From Pseudomonas fluorescens (lineage in GTDB: Bacteria; Pseudomonadota; Gammaproteobacteria; Pseudomonadales; Pseudomonadaceae): a stretch of 44,542 bases of DNA. Both the position numbers and the translations under genes were made by a program. The notes below the pieces were generated by a model. It saw only the letters and a program-made list of their open reading frames with translations, was not told the origin of the DNA and did no database searches. This document shows positions 1-7,646 of this stretch, piece by piece (the stretch's first letter is position 1; each line of letters opens with the position of its first letter). The DNA lies in contig NZ_CABVGX010000049.1 of the NCBI RefSeq assembly GCF_902497625.1, positions 1-44,542 on the forward strand. The letters run 5' to 3'.

Positions 1-385
1 GCTGATAATTGTTGCCCCCGCCTTGCTGATCGCCCTGCTGCGGACGGCCGCCTAGCAGTTGCATGGTGCCTTGCATGTCGACCACGATTTCGGTGGTGTA
101 ACGCTTGATACCGTCTTTTTCCCACTCGCGGGTCTGCAGCTTGCCTTCGATGTAGACCTGGGAACCTTTACGCAGGTACTCGCCGGCAATTTCTGCAACC
201 TTGCCGAACATCGAAACACGGTGCCACTCGGTCTTCTCGACCTTCTGACCGGTTTGCTTGTCGGTCCACTGTTCGCTGGTCGCCAGACTCAGGTTGGTCA
301 CGGCGTTACCGTTAGGCAAGTAGCGAACTTCGGGATCCTGGCCGCAAGTGCCGACCAATATGACTTTGTTAACCCCACGGGCCAT
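1..385 (-). CDS. ssb: Single-stranded DNA-binding protein Ssb (C-terminus cut by window edge)
   Basis: Encodes the OB-fold protein that coats single-stranded DNA during replication, repair and recombination. About 128 N-terminal codons are visible. The protein begins MARGVNKVILVGTCGQDPE and carries the conserved stretch EQWTDKQTGQKVEKTEWHRV, both typical of bacterial SSB. The Gly/Gln-rich linker begins near residue 115 (GGRPQGDQQGGNN); the acidic C-terminal tip lies beyond the window. The ATG at 385-383 is preceded by AGGAG, which overlaps the TAG stop of the upstream transporter gene, so translational coupling is likely. A downstream neighbour to uvrA/MFS in this order is usual in Pseudomonas. 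Confidence 0.97.
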   Translation of the reverse strand, partial: MARGVNKVILVGTCGQDPEVRYLPNGNAVTNLSLATSEQWTDKQTGQKVEKTEWHRVSMFGKVAEIAGEYLRKGSQVYIEGKLQTREWEKDGIKRYTTEIVVDMQGTMQLLGGRPQQGDQQGGGNNYQ

Positions 386-394
386 AACGTTCTC

Positions 395-1792
395 CTAGGC
401 TTCGCACGCTGTCGCGGTCGGGTTGTTCACCAGACGCTCGAGGGTGGTGCGATCCAATAGTTCGGTGTCCAATTTGATGTAAATAGCCGCTTCATCAGCG
501 ACCACGACTGCATCTGTTACCCCTACAACGGCCATGAGGCGCTCGACCAGACCCGCTTCGCGGATGGCCTCCGGCGACAGCGGCACACGCAGGCTCGTTA
601 CGTAGGGCGGTTCGCGCATGGTAACAGCAAAGGCCAGCCAAAGTGCAGCAAGGCCAGCGCATCCGAGGAACACAACCGACAGACCGCCATGCTGGAACAG
701 CCAGCCGCCCATGATCCCGCCCAACGCCGAACCGAGGAACTGGCTGGTGGAATAAACCCCCATCGCCGTGCCCTTGCCGCCTGCCGGTGAAACCTTGCTG
801 ATCAGCGATGGCAGCGAAGCTTCCAGCAAATTGAACGCGGTGAAGAACACCACCGTACCGATCACCAGAGCCCGCAAGCTATCGCCGAACTGCCAGAAGA
901 ATAGCTCAGTCAGCATCAGCGTCAGCACCGCGCCCAATAAAACTCGTTTCATTTTGCGTTTCTTCTCGCCATAGATAATGAACGGGATCATGGCGAAGAA
1001 AGAAATCAGCAGCGCAGTGAGGTAGACCCACCAGTGCTGCTCCTTGGGCAACCCGGCTTTTTCGACCAGGGCCAGGGGCAAGGCGACGAAGCTCGACATC
1101 AACATCGCGTGCAACACAAAAATGCCCAGGTCGAGGCGCAGCAGGTCAGGATGTTTCAGCGTTGGTATCAGCGCCTGACGCGCCACGCCCGATTCGCGAT
1201 GCTGCAACGGCCCGGTCGAACGCGGCACCATGAACATCACGATGACAATACCCAGCAGCGCCATAGCACCCGTAGCGATAAACAAACCGGACAGGCCGAA
1301 TGCACGGGTCAGCAAAGGGCCCACAACCATGGCAACGGCGAATGACAGACCGATCGTCATGCCGATCATGGCCATGGCTTTGGTCCGATGCTGTTCGCGG
1401 GTCAGGTCTGACAGCAACGCCATGACAGCCGCAGAAATCGCCCCGGCGCCCTGCAGGATCCGTCCGGCAATCACGCCCCAGATCGAATCGGCGCTGGCTG
1501 CCAGGACACTGCCCAGGGCGAAAATAATCAGCCCAAGGTAAATCACCGGGCGGCGACCGATCCGGTCGGATATGAAACCGAAAGGGATTTGAAACAGTGC
1601 CTGGGTCAGGCCATACGCGCCAATGGCCAGTCCGATCAGGGCCGGGGTCGCGCCTGCCAGATCCATCCCATAGGTCGCCAACACCGGCAACACCATGAAC
1701 ATGCCCAGCATTCGGAAGGCGAACACGAGGGCCAGACCGCTTGCTGCGCGGGTCTCGCTGCCACTCATGCGTTCGCTGTGGGGATCGTGCAT
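395..1792 (-). CDS. yajR: YajR-like major facilitator superfamily transporter with C-terminal cytoplasmic domain
   Basis: A 465-residue inner-membrane protein with 12 predicted hydrophobic segments between about residues 15 and 395. The loop 2-3 motif SDRIGRRP (MFS motif A) is present. Sequence blocks such as MLGMFMVLPVLATYGM, YGLTQALFQIPFG and KGTAMGVYSTSQFLG closely resemble E. coli YajR as I remember it, and the last ~70 residues form a soluble tail matching the YAM domain position of YajR. The substrate is not known; an efflux-type proton antiporter is inferred from the family. The ATG at 1792 is supported by GAGG seven bases upstream; Met9 is a weaker alternative. A TAGAAT -10-like box at 1825-1820 lies just upstream but lacks a good -35. 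Stop is 10 bases from the ssb start. Confidence 0.9.
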   Translation of the reverse strand: MHDPHSERMSGSETRAASGLALVFAFRMLGMFMVLPVLATYGMDLAGATPALIGLAIGAYGLTQALFQIPFGFISDRIGRRPVIYLGLIIFALGSVLAASADSIWGVIAGRILQGAGAISAAVMALLSDLTREQHRTKAMAMIGMTIGLSFAVAMVVGPLLTRAFGLSGLFIATGAMALLGIVIVMFMVPRSTGPLQHRESGVARQALIPTLKHPDLLRLDLGIFVLHAMLMSSFVALPLALVEKAGLPKEQHWWVYLTALLISFFAMIPFIIYGEKKRKMKRVLLGAVLTLMLTELFFWQFGDSLRALVIGTVVFFTAFNLLEASLPSLISKVSPAGGKGTAMGVYSTSQFLGSALGGIMGGWLFQHGGLSVVFLGCAGLAALWLAFAVTMREPPYVTSLRVPLSPEAIREAGLVERLMAVVGVTDAVVVADEAAIYIKLDTELLDRTTLERLVNNPTATACEA

Positions 1793-1930
1793 GGAAAAAC
1801 CTCATGTGAACCGGCGGCGATTCTACCAGTCCCATCGATTGACAGGGTACATCGCGACGCTTTGACGCGCTGCGCTGACAGAGTCTTCATGCAAGCCTGT
1901 GACCCGCTCATTCGATAGTGTGCATCCATC

Positions 1931-1950
1931 CAGTATTTGGCCGTATACTG
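1931..1950 (+). promoter_or_regulatory. Candidate uvrA promoter with inverted repeat over the -10 box
   Basis: The 190-base divergent gap between yajR and uvrA contains TATACT at 1944-1949, a good -10 box about 35 bases before the uvrA TTG. No good -35 is found at 16-18 base spacing (TGCATC at 17). The box is the right arm of an inverted repeat, CAGTAT-N8-ATACTG. This is not the LexA consensus CTGT-N8-ACAG. An activator or repressor site is possible but unproven. Confidence 0.35.
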
Positions 1951-1983
1951 CTACGTTTTCGACGCCCGCCAAGCGAGGCCACT

Positions 1984-4818
1984 TTGGACAAGATCCTGAT
2001 TCGTGGGGCCCGAACCCACAACCTGAAGAACATCGATCTGACCCTGCCACGGGACAAACTGATCGTTATCACCGGCCTGTCCGGATCCGGCAAATCGTCC
2101 CTCGCATTCGACACGCTGTACGCCGAAGGCCAGCGCCGTTACGTCGAGTCGCTGTCGGCTTATGCACGGCAGTTTTTGTCGATGATGGAAAAGCCGGATG
2201 TCGACACCATCGAAGGTTTGTCGCCAGCCATTTCCATCGAACAGAAGTCGACCTCGCACAACCCGCGCTCGACGGTAGGCACCATCACCGAAATCTACGA
2301 CTACCTGCGCCTGCTGTATGCGCGTGTGGGTATTCCGCGCTGCCCGGATCACGACATTCCGCTGGAAGCGCAAACGGTCAGCCAGATGGTCGACCTGGTC
2401 CTCGCACAACCGGAGGGCAGTCGGCTCATGCTGCTGGCCCCGGTCATCCGCGAGCGCAAAGGCGAACATCTTTCCGTATTCGAAGAGCTGCGCGCCCAAG
2501 GCTTTGTCCGGGCCCGGGTGAACGGCCGGCTGTGCGAGCTGGACGAATTGCCAAAGCTGGATAAACAGAAGAAGCATTCGATTGACGTTGTGGTTGACCG
2601 CTTCAAGGTCCGCGCCGATCTGCAACAACGTCTGGCAGAGTCTTTTGAGACTGCGCTGAAGTTGGCGGACGGTATTGCCCTGGTCGCCTCAATGGATGAC
2701 GAGCCCGGTGAAGAGATGATTTTCTCCGCGCGTTTCGCCTGCCCGATTTGCGGTCACGCAATCAGCGAACTCGAGCCCAAGCTGTTTTCCTTCAACAACC
2801 CGGCCGGCGCCTGCCCGACCTGCGACGGTCTGGGCGTGAAGCAATTTTTCGACATCAAGCGCCTGGTCAATGGCGATCTGACACTGGCTGAGGGGGCGAT
2901 CCGCGGATGGGACAGGCGTAACGTCTATTACTTCCAGATGCTGGGATCGCTCGCGTCTCATTACAAATTCAGCCTCGAAGTGCCGTTCAATGAATTGCCC
3001 GCCGACCAGCAGAAATTTATTCTGCACGGCAGCGGTTCGCAGAAAGTCGACTTCAAATACCTGAACGATCGTGGCGACATCGTCAAACGTTCGCACCCGT
3101 TCGAAGGCATCGTGCCGAACCTCGATCGCCGCTACCGCGAGACCGAATCGGCCTCGGTGCGCGAAGAGTTGGCCAAGTTCCTCAGCACCCAGCCCTGCCC
3201 GGATTGCCGTGGCACACGACTGCGCCGTGAAGCACGGCACGTCTGGGTCGGCGAGAAAACCCTGCCGGCGGTGACCAATCTGCCGATTGGCGATGCGAGC
3301 GATTATTTTGGCCTGCTCAAGTTGACGGGCCGGCGCGGCGAGATTGCCGACAAGATTCTCAAGGAAATCCGCGAGCGCCTGCAGTTCCTGGTCAACGTCG
3401 GCCTGGATTATCTGTCGCTGGATCGCAGTGCAGACACCTTGTCCGGCGGTGAAGCTCAACGAATCCGTTTGGCGAGCCAAATCGGTGCAGGCCTCGTCGG
3501 GGTTCTGTACATCCTCGATGAACCGTCGATCGGCTTGCACCAACGCGATAACGACCGCCTCCTCGGTACGCTCAAACATCTGCGTGACATCGGCAACACG
3601 GTGATCGTGGTCGAGCACGACGAAGATGCGATTCGCCTGGCCGACTATGTAGTGGATATCGGCCCTGGTGCTGGCATACACGGCGGGCACATTGTTGCCG
3701 AAGGCACACCGGCGGAAGTCATGGCGCATCCTGATTCGCTGACAGGAAAGTATCTGTCGGGTCGGGTGAAGATTGCGGTGCCAGCCAAGCGGACGCCACG
3801 AAACAAGAAGTTGTCCTTGTCGCTCAAGGGAGCGCGCGGCAACAACCTGCGCAACGTCGATCTGGAAATTCCGATCGGCCTGCTGACGTGTGTCACCGGC
3901 GTATCCGGCTCGGGCAAGTCGACGCTGATCAACAACACACTGTTCCCGCTGAGCGCTACAGCCCTCAACGGCGCCACCACGCTGGAAGCGGCTGCTCACG
4001 ACAGCATCAAGGGCCTGGAACACCTCGATAAGGTCGTCGACATCGACCAGAGCCCGATCGGCCGTACACCGCGCTCGAACCCGGCGACGTACACCGGTTT
4101 GTTCACACCGATCCGCGAACTGTTCGCCGGTGTTCCGGAATCCCGCTCGCGCGGATATGGACCGGGCCGGTTCTCCTTCAATGTCAAAGGCGGACGCTGC
4201 GAAGCTTGCCAGGGCGATGGCCTGATCAAGGTGGAGATGCACTTTCTGCCGGACATCTATGTTCCTTGCGATGTCTGCAAGAGCAAGCGCTACAACCGCG
4301 AGACGCTGGAGATCAAGTACAAGGGCAAGAGCATTCACGAGACCCTCGAGATGACTATCGAGGAAGCCCGGGTGTTCTTCGACGCCGTTCCAGCGCTGGC
4401 GCGCAAGCTGCAGACACTGATGGATGTCGGTCTCTCGTACATCAAGCTCGGCCAGTCGGCAACCACGCTGTCAGGCGGTGAAGCACAACGAGTGAAGCTC
4501 TCCCGCGAGCTGTCCAAGCGCGACACGGGCAAGACGCTGTACATCCTCGATGAGCCGACTACCGGTCTGCACTTCGCGGATATCCAGCAGTTGCTCGACG
4601 TGCTGCATAGACTGCGCGACCACGGCAACACCGTGGTAGTCATTGAACACAATCTAGACGTGATCAAGACCGCTGACTGGCTGGTGGATCTTGGGCCGGA
4701 GGGCGGTTCCAAAGGTGGGCAGATCATCGCGGTCGGCACTCCAGAGGACGTCTCGGAAATGAAGCAATCCCACACCGGTTTTTATCTCAAGCCACTGCTG
4801 GCACGAGATCGGGATTAA
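1984..4818 (+). CDS. uvrA: Excinuclease ABC subunit A (UvrA), TTG start
   Basis: The damage-recognition ATPase of nucleotide excision repair; a UvrA dimer loads UvrB at lesions. The 944-residue protein has two ABC ATPase modules. Walker A motifs GLSGSGKS (residues 31-38) and GVSGSGKST, and two LSGGEAQR signatures, are visible. Zinc-binding clusters CPICGH...CPTCDG and CEACQGDG...CDVCKSKR are both complete. The family N-terminus (DKILIRGARTHNLKNI) directly follows a TTG at 1984, which has GAGG at 1975-1978; the longer open frame from a GTG at 1918 adds 22 residues not found in the family, so I chose TTG. It is the only plus-strand gene in the window. No canonical LexA box is seen, in line with P. 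aeruginosa uvrA having been described as constitutive. Confidence 0.97.
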   Translation: MDKILIRGARTHNLKNIDLTLPRDKLIVITGLSGSGKSSLAFDTLYAEGQRRYVESLSAYARQFLSMMEKPDVDTIEGLSPAISIEQKSTSHNPRSTVGTITEIYDYLRLLYARVGIPRCPDHDIPLEAQTVSQMVDLVLAQPEGSRLMLLAPVIRERKGEHLSVFEELRAQGFVRARVNGRLCELDELPKLDKQKKHSIDVVVDRFKVRADLQQRLAESFETALKLADGIALVASMDDEPGEEMIFSARFACPICGHAISELEPKLFSFNNPAGACPTCDGLGVKQFFDIKRLVNGDLTLAEGAIRGWDRRNVYYFQMLGSLASHYKFSLEVPFNELPADQQKFILHGSGSQKVDFKYLNDRGDIVKRSHPFEGIVPNLDRRYRETESASVREELAKFLSTQPCPDCRGTRLRREARHVWVGEKTLPAVTNLPIGDASDYFGLLKLTGRRGEIADKILKEIRERLQFLVNVGLDYLSLDRSADTLSGGEAQRIRLASQIGAGLVGVLYILDEPSIGLHQRDNDRLLGTLKHLRDIGNTVIVVEHDEDAIRLADYVVDIGPGAGIHGGHIVAEGTPAEVMAHPDSLTGKYLSGRVKIAVPAKRTPRNKKLSLSLKGARGNNLRNVDLEIPIGLLTCVTGVSGSGKSTLINNTLFPLSATALNGATTLEAAAHDSIKGLEHLDKVVDIDQSPIGRTPRSNPATYTGLFTPIRELFAGVPESRSRGYGPGRFSFNVKGGRCEACQGDGLIKVEMHFLPDIYVPCDVCKSKRYNRETLEIKYKGKSIHETLEMTIEEARVFFDAVPALARKLQTLMDVGLSYIKLGQSATTLSGGEAQRVKLSRELSKRDTGKTLYILDEPTTGLHFADIQQLLDVLHRLRDHGNTVVVIEHNLDVIKTADWLVDLGPEGGSKGGQIIAVGTPEDVSEMKQSHTGFYLKPLLARDRD

Positions 4819-4830
4819 ATTGCAGGCATG

Positions 4831-4869
4831 AAAAAGCCCCTGTCACTTGATCGGTGACAGGGGCTTTTT
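4831..4869. terminator. Bidirectional terminator between uvrA and ftnA
   Basis: A perfect 16-bp stem (4831-4846 pairs with 4854-4869; core GCCCCTGTCAC) with a 7-base loop. It has a T run on the plus side and, through the leading A run, on the minus side. It lies between the convergent ends of uvrA (4818) and ftnA (4907), so it can serve both. Confidence 0.93.
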
Positions 4870-4906
4870 TTGCGCTGCCAGCAGGTAGTTTGCTTCTACA
4901 ACATCA

Positions 4907-5374
4907 CTACTCGGCGTGCGATTGCAGGTAGTTTTCCAGGCCAATCAACTTGATCAGCCCCAACTGCTTCTCGAGCCAGTAGGTGTGATCTTCTTCCGTG
5001 TCGTTCAGCTGAATACGCAGCATCTCGCGACTGACATAGTCCTGGTGTTGCTCACAGAGCTCGATGCCCTTGCAGAGTGCAGCGCGGACCTTGTATTCCA
5101 GACGCAAGTCAGCCGCGAGCATGTCAGGTACGGTAGTGCCGACATCGAGGTCGTCCGGACGCATGCGCGGCGTGCCTTCAAGCATCAAAATCCGACGCAT
5201 CAAGGCATCGGCATGGCCGGCCTCTTCTTCCATCTCGTGGTTGATTCGTTCGTAGAGCTTGGTGAATCCCCAGTCCTCATACATTCGCGAGTGAACAAAG
5301 TATTGGTCACGCGCGGCCAGTTCGCCGGTCAGCAACGTGTTGAGGTAATCGATAACGTCTGGGTGGCCTTGCAT
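4907..5374 (-). CDS. ftnA: Ferritin FtnA (bacterioferritin family, lacks haem-ligand Met52)
   Basis: A 155-residue four-helix iron-storage protein that assembles into a 24-mer. The start MQGHPDVIDYLNTLLTGELA is Bfr-like, and the ferroxidase ligands are present: Glu18, Glu51 and His54, then Glu93 and Glu127/His130 allowing for a one-residue shift. Position 52, the methionine that binds haem in true bacterioferritins, is alanine here (EEEAGHAD, residues 49-56). This matches my recollection of the P. aeruginosa gene next to katA, first named bfrA and later recognised as a bacterial ferritin. The ATG at 5374 has AGGGAG ten bases upstream; the longer open frame adds 17 non-family residues. A role with katA in iron and peroxide control is inferred from adjacency. 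The 150-base gap to katA shows no clear promoter. Confidence 0.93.
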   Translation of the reverse strand: MQGHPDVIDYLNTLLTGELAARDQYFVHSRMYEDWGFTKLYERINHEMEEEAGHADALMRRILMLEGTPRMRPDDLDVGTTVPDMLAADLRLEYKVRAALCKGIELCEQHQDYVSREMLRIQLNDTEEDHTYWLEKQLGLIKLIGLENYLQSHAE

Positions 5375-5488
5375 CGCCCTACATCTCCCTGCTTGAAAGT
5401 CTGTAGTTTGAACCAAGGCGGCCATTTGGTCACCCCCGCTTACGCGATAAAAGAGAAGAAATTCCGAGAAAAGTAGCTTAAATAACGC

Positions 5489-5513
5489 AAAAACCGCTCA
5501 AATGTGAGCGGTT
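5489..5513 (-). terminator. Terminator downstream of katA
   Basis: A 9-bp stem (AACCGCTCA at 5492-5500 pairs with 5505-5513) with a 4-base loop, followed on the minus strand by a T run (A run 5489-5493). It starts 12 bases past the katA stop. Confidence 0.88.
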
Positions 5514-5524
5514 CTGCTTCTCGT

Positions 5525-6979
5525 TTAGACTTCGTTGAACGGTAAGTTGAGCGCCGTTGCGATTGCTTCTCCGTACGCCGGATCTGCCCGGAAGAAATGC
5601 TGCAGCTGGCGATCAACCACATCACTGGAAACTCCAGCCATCGCGCCTGCGATGTTGCTGACCAGAAGCGCTTTCTGCTCATCGCTCATCAGGCGGAAGA
5701 GCGCACCGGCATGACTGTAGTAATCAGTGTCTTCGCGGTGATCGTATCGGTCAGCCGACCCGCTCAGTGCGAGGGGAGGCTCAGCGTATCGAGGCGCTTG
5801 TTTTGGCGATTCGACATAGCTATTCGGTTCGTAATTGGGGGCGGCACCGCCGTTGCTGCCAAAGGCCATTGAACCGTCGCGCTGGTAATTGTTGACCGGA
5901 CTACGCGAGGCGTTCACGGGCAAGTGCTGGTGGTTGGTACCAATCCGATAGCGATGAGCATCAGCGTACGCGAAAACGCGTCCCTGCAGCATGCGGTCCG
6001 GGGAGAGCCCCACGCCTGGCACCATGTTGCTGGGGCCGAATGCAGCCTGCTCGACTTCGGCGAAGTAATTCTGCGGGTTACGATTGAGCTCCAGTTCGCC
6101 AACCTCAATCAGCGGGTATTCTTTCTGCGACCAGGTCTTGGTCACATCGAAGGGATTCTCATAATGAGCCGCTGCTTGTGCCTCGCTCATGATTTGCACG
6201 CACACACGCCATTTTGGAAAATCACCGCGCTCGATAGCCTCAAACAGATCCCGCTGGGCGTAATCAGGATCGGTCCCGGCCAAACGAGCAGCATCGGCTG
6301 GCGCCAGGTTCTTGATACCTTGCCGGGTTTTATAATGCCATTTGACCCAGTGCCGTTCGCCCGTGGCACTGATCAAGCTATAGGTGTGACTCCCGAAACC
6401 ATGCATATGGCGGTAGCCATCGGGAATACCACGATCGGAAAACAGAATAGTGACCTGATGCAGCGCCTCAGGAGAATGAGACCAGAAGTCCCACATCATC
6501 TGCGCACTCTTCAAGTTACTTTGTGGCAGGCGTTTCTGGGTATGGATGAAGTCCGGGAATTTTAGCGGGTCACGAATGAAGAACACGGGCGTGTTGTTGC
6601 CTACGATGTCCCAGTTACCTTCTTCGGTGTAAAACTTGAGTGCAAAACCACGCGGATCGCGCTCTGTATCTGCTGAACCACGTTCGCCGCCCACTGTGGA
6701 AAATCTGAGGAAGGTCGGGGTTTGCTTACCGATTGCTTCAAACAGTTTGGCACTGGTGTATTGGGTGATATCCCGGGTGACGGTGAATGTTCCGTATGCG
6801 CCTGAACCTTTGGCGTGGACGCGACGTTCGGGAATATTCTCGCGATTGAAATGCGCAAGCTTCTCAAGCAAGTGGAAGTCGTCAAGCAACAATGGCCCGC
6901 GGGGGCCTGCGGAGCGGGAATTCTGATTATCTGCGACAGGTGCCCCACTAGCGGTGGTCAGCGTTTTATTTTGGCTCAT
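5525..6979 (-). CDS. katA: Catalase KatA (small-subunit, clade 3 haem catalase)
   Basis: Breaks down hydrogen peroxide to water and oxygen. The 484-residue protein has the catalytic His55 in RRVHAKGSGAYG, the distal Asn128 in DIVGNNTPVFF, and a proximal haem-tyrosine segment RVFAYADAHRYRIG. Its length fits the small-subunit monofunctional catalases. Two in-frame ATGs compete: at 6988 (MKCM...) and 6979 (MSQNK...). AGAGG abuts the first with no spacing but sits nine bases before the second, so I chose 6979. A candidate OxyR half-site lies about 100 bases upstream. It is the major vegetative catalase gene by comparison with P. aeruginosa, where the same neighbours occur. Confidence 0.96.
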   Translation of the reverse strand: MSQNKTLTTASGAPVADNQNSRSAGPRGPLLLDDFHLLEKLAHFNRENIPERRVHAKGSGAYGTFTVTRDITQYTSAKLFEAIGKQTPTFLRFSTVGGERGSADTERDPRGFALKFYTEEGNWDIVGNNTPVFFIRDPLKFPDFIHTQKRLPQSNLKSAQMMWDFWSHSPEALHQVTILFSDRGIPDGYRHMHGFGSHTYSLISATGERHWVKWHYKTRQGIKNLAPADAARLAGTDPDYAQRDLFEAIERGDFPKWRVCVQIMSEAQAAAHYENPFDVTKTWSQKEYPLIEVGELELNRNPQNYFAEVEQAAFGPSNMVPGVGLSPDRMLQGRVFAYADAHRYRIGTNHQHLPVNASRSPVNNYQRDGSMAFGSNGGAAPNYEPNSYVESPKQAPRYAEPPLALSGSADRYDHREDTDYYSHAGALFRLMSDEQKALLVSNIAGAMAGVSSDVVDRQLQHFFRADPAYGEAIATALNLPFNEV

Positions 6980-7078
6980 GCATTTCATCCTCTTTCAGTC
7001 TTGGCTACCGTCTATCGGCCTGGGAGGATTGTTAACGTTTACCCGACCGCACACAAATTTATTAACTTACGTGCCTCA

Positions 7079-7093
7079 ATAGATAATTACTAA
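7079..7093 (-). promoter_or_regulatory. Possible OxyR-like site upstream of katA
   Basis: On the minus strand the sequence TTAG-N7-CTAT matches 7 of 8 fixed bases of one half of the OxyR consensus (ATAG-N7-CTAT). The second half-site seven bases on is poor, matching only a few positions. A weak TTGAGG -35-like box follows directly. katA is OxyR-controlled in relatives; the assignment here is inference. The rest of the 238-base katA-rplQ gap holds only the rplQ terminator. Confidence 0.35.
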
Positions 7094-7170
7094 TGGAGTC
7101 GTTCCTCCCGAACGCGACGATATAAACGCTTGTCAGCACCATCAATCAGACGAAGGTTTATTCAAGACAA

Positions 7171-7197
7171 CAAAAAACCGGGCACTAGGCCCGGTTT
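7171..7197 (-). terminator. Terminator of the S10-spc-alpha ribosomal cluster
   Basis: A 9-bp stem (AAACCGGGC at 7175-7183 with GCCCGGTTT at 7189-7197) with a 5-base loop, followed on the minus strand by TTTTTTG. It lies 20 bases beyond the rplQ stop and separates the ribosomal cluster from katA. Confidence 0.93.
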
Positions 7198-7217
7198 GAT
7201 GTTTTCAGACTGACGTC

Positions 7218-7604
7218 TTACTCAGCGGATACAGCTTCACCACCGGCAGGACGGTCAACCAACTCGACGTACGCCATAGGCGCGTTGTCGCCAGTGCGGA
7301 AACCGCACTTGAGGATGCGCAGGTAGCCACCCTCACGGGTAGCATAACGCTTGCCCAGGTCGTTGAAGAGCTTACCAACGATAGCTTTCGAACGAGTACG
7401 GTCGAAGGCCAGACGGCGGTTAGCCAGGCTGTCTGTCTTGGCCAAAGTGATCAGCGGCTCAGCAACGCGACGCAGTTCTTTAGCTTTCGGCAGTGTAGTT
7501 TTGATCAGCTCGTGCTCGAACAGCGACACGGCCATGTTTTGAAACATGGCCTTGCGGTGCGAGCTGGTGCGGCTCAGGTGACGACCACTTTTACGATGAC
7601 GCAT
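7218..7604 (-). CDS. rplQ: 50S ribosomal protein L17
   Basis: A 128-residue protein of the large subunit exit-tunnel side. The start MRHRKSGRHLSRTSSHRKAM and the FNDLGKRYATREGGYLRILK stretch are diagnostic of L17. It is the last gene of the alpha operon, 42 bases after rpoA, and is followed by a strong terminator. The acidic C-terminal end (GGEAVSAE) is typical of Pseudomonas. Confidence 0.98.
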   Translation of the reverse strand: MRHRKSGRHLSRTSSHRKAMFQNMAVSLFEHELIKTTLPKAKELRRVAEPLITLAKTDSLANRRLAFDRTRSKAIVGKLFNDLGKRYATREGGYLRILKCGFRTGDNAPMAYVELVDRPAGGEAVSAE

Positions 7605-7646
7605 GGTTCATTCCTTACCAAACACAACGTTCGGTGATTACGACGA

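Noticed and set aside
1839..1844. Perfect TTGACA on the plus strand upstream of uvrA
   Set aside because: No acceptable -10 box lies 16-18 bases downstream, and it is about 100 bases from the better -10 at 1944-1949.
1918..1933. Possible LexA (SOS) box before uvrA
   Set aside because: GTGT-N8-CCAG misses conserved bases of CTGT-N8-ACAG, and uvrA is reported as not damage-inducible in P. aeruginosa.
2689..4338. Open frame of about 549 codons on the minus strand inside uvrA
   Set aside because: Antisense shadow of uvrA in GC-rich DNA, with no motif, ribosome-binding site or family likeness.
5375..5425. N-terminal extension of the ferritin by 17 codons
   Set aside because: The extension has no family likeness, and the internal ATG at 5374 has a suitable ribosome-binding site and matches known starts.
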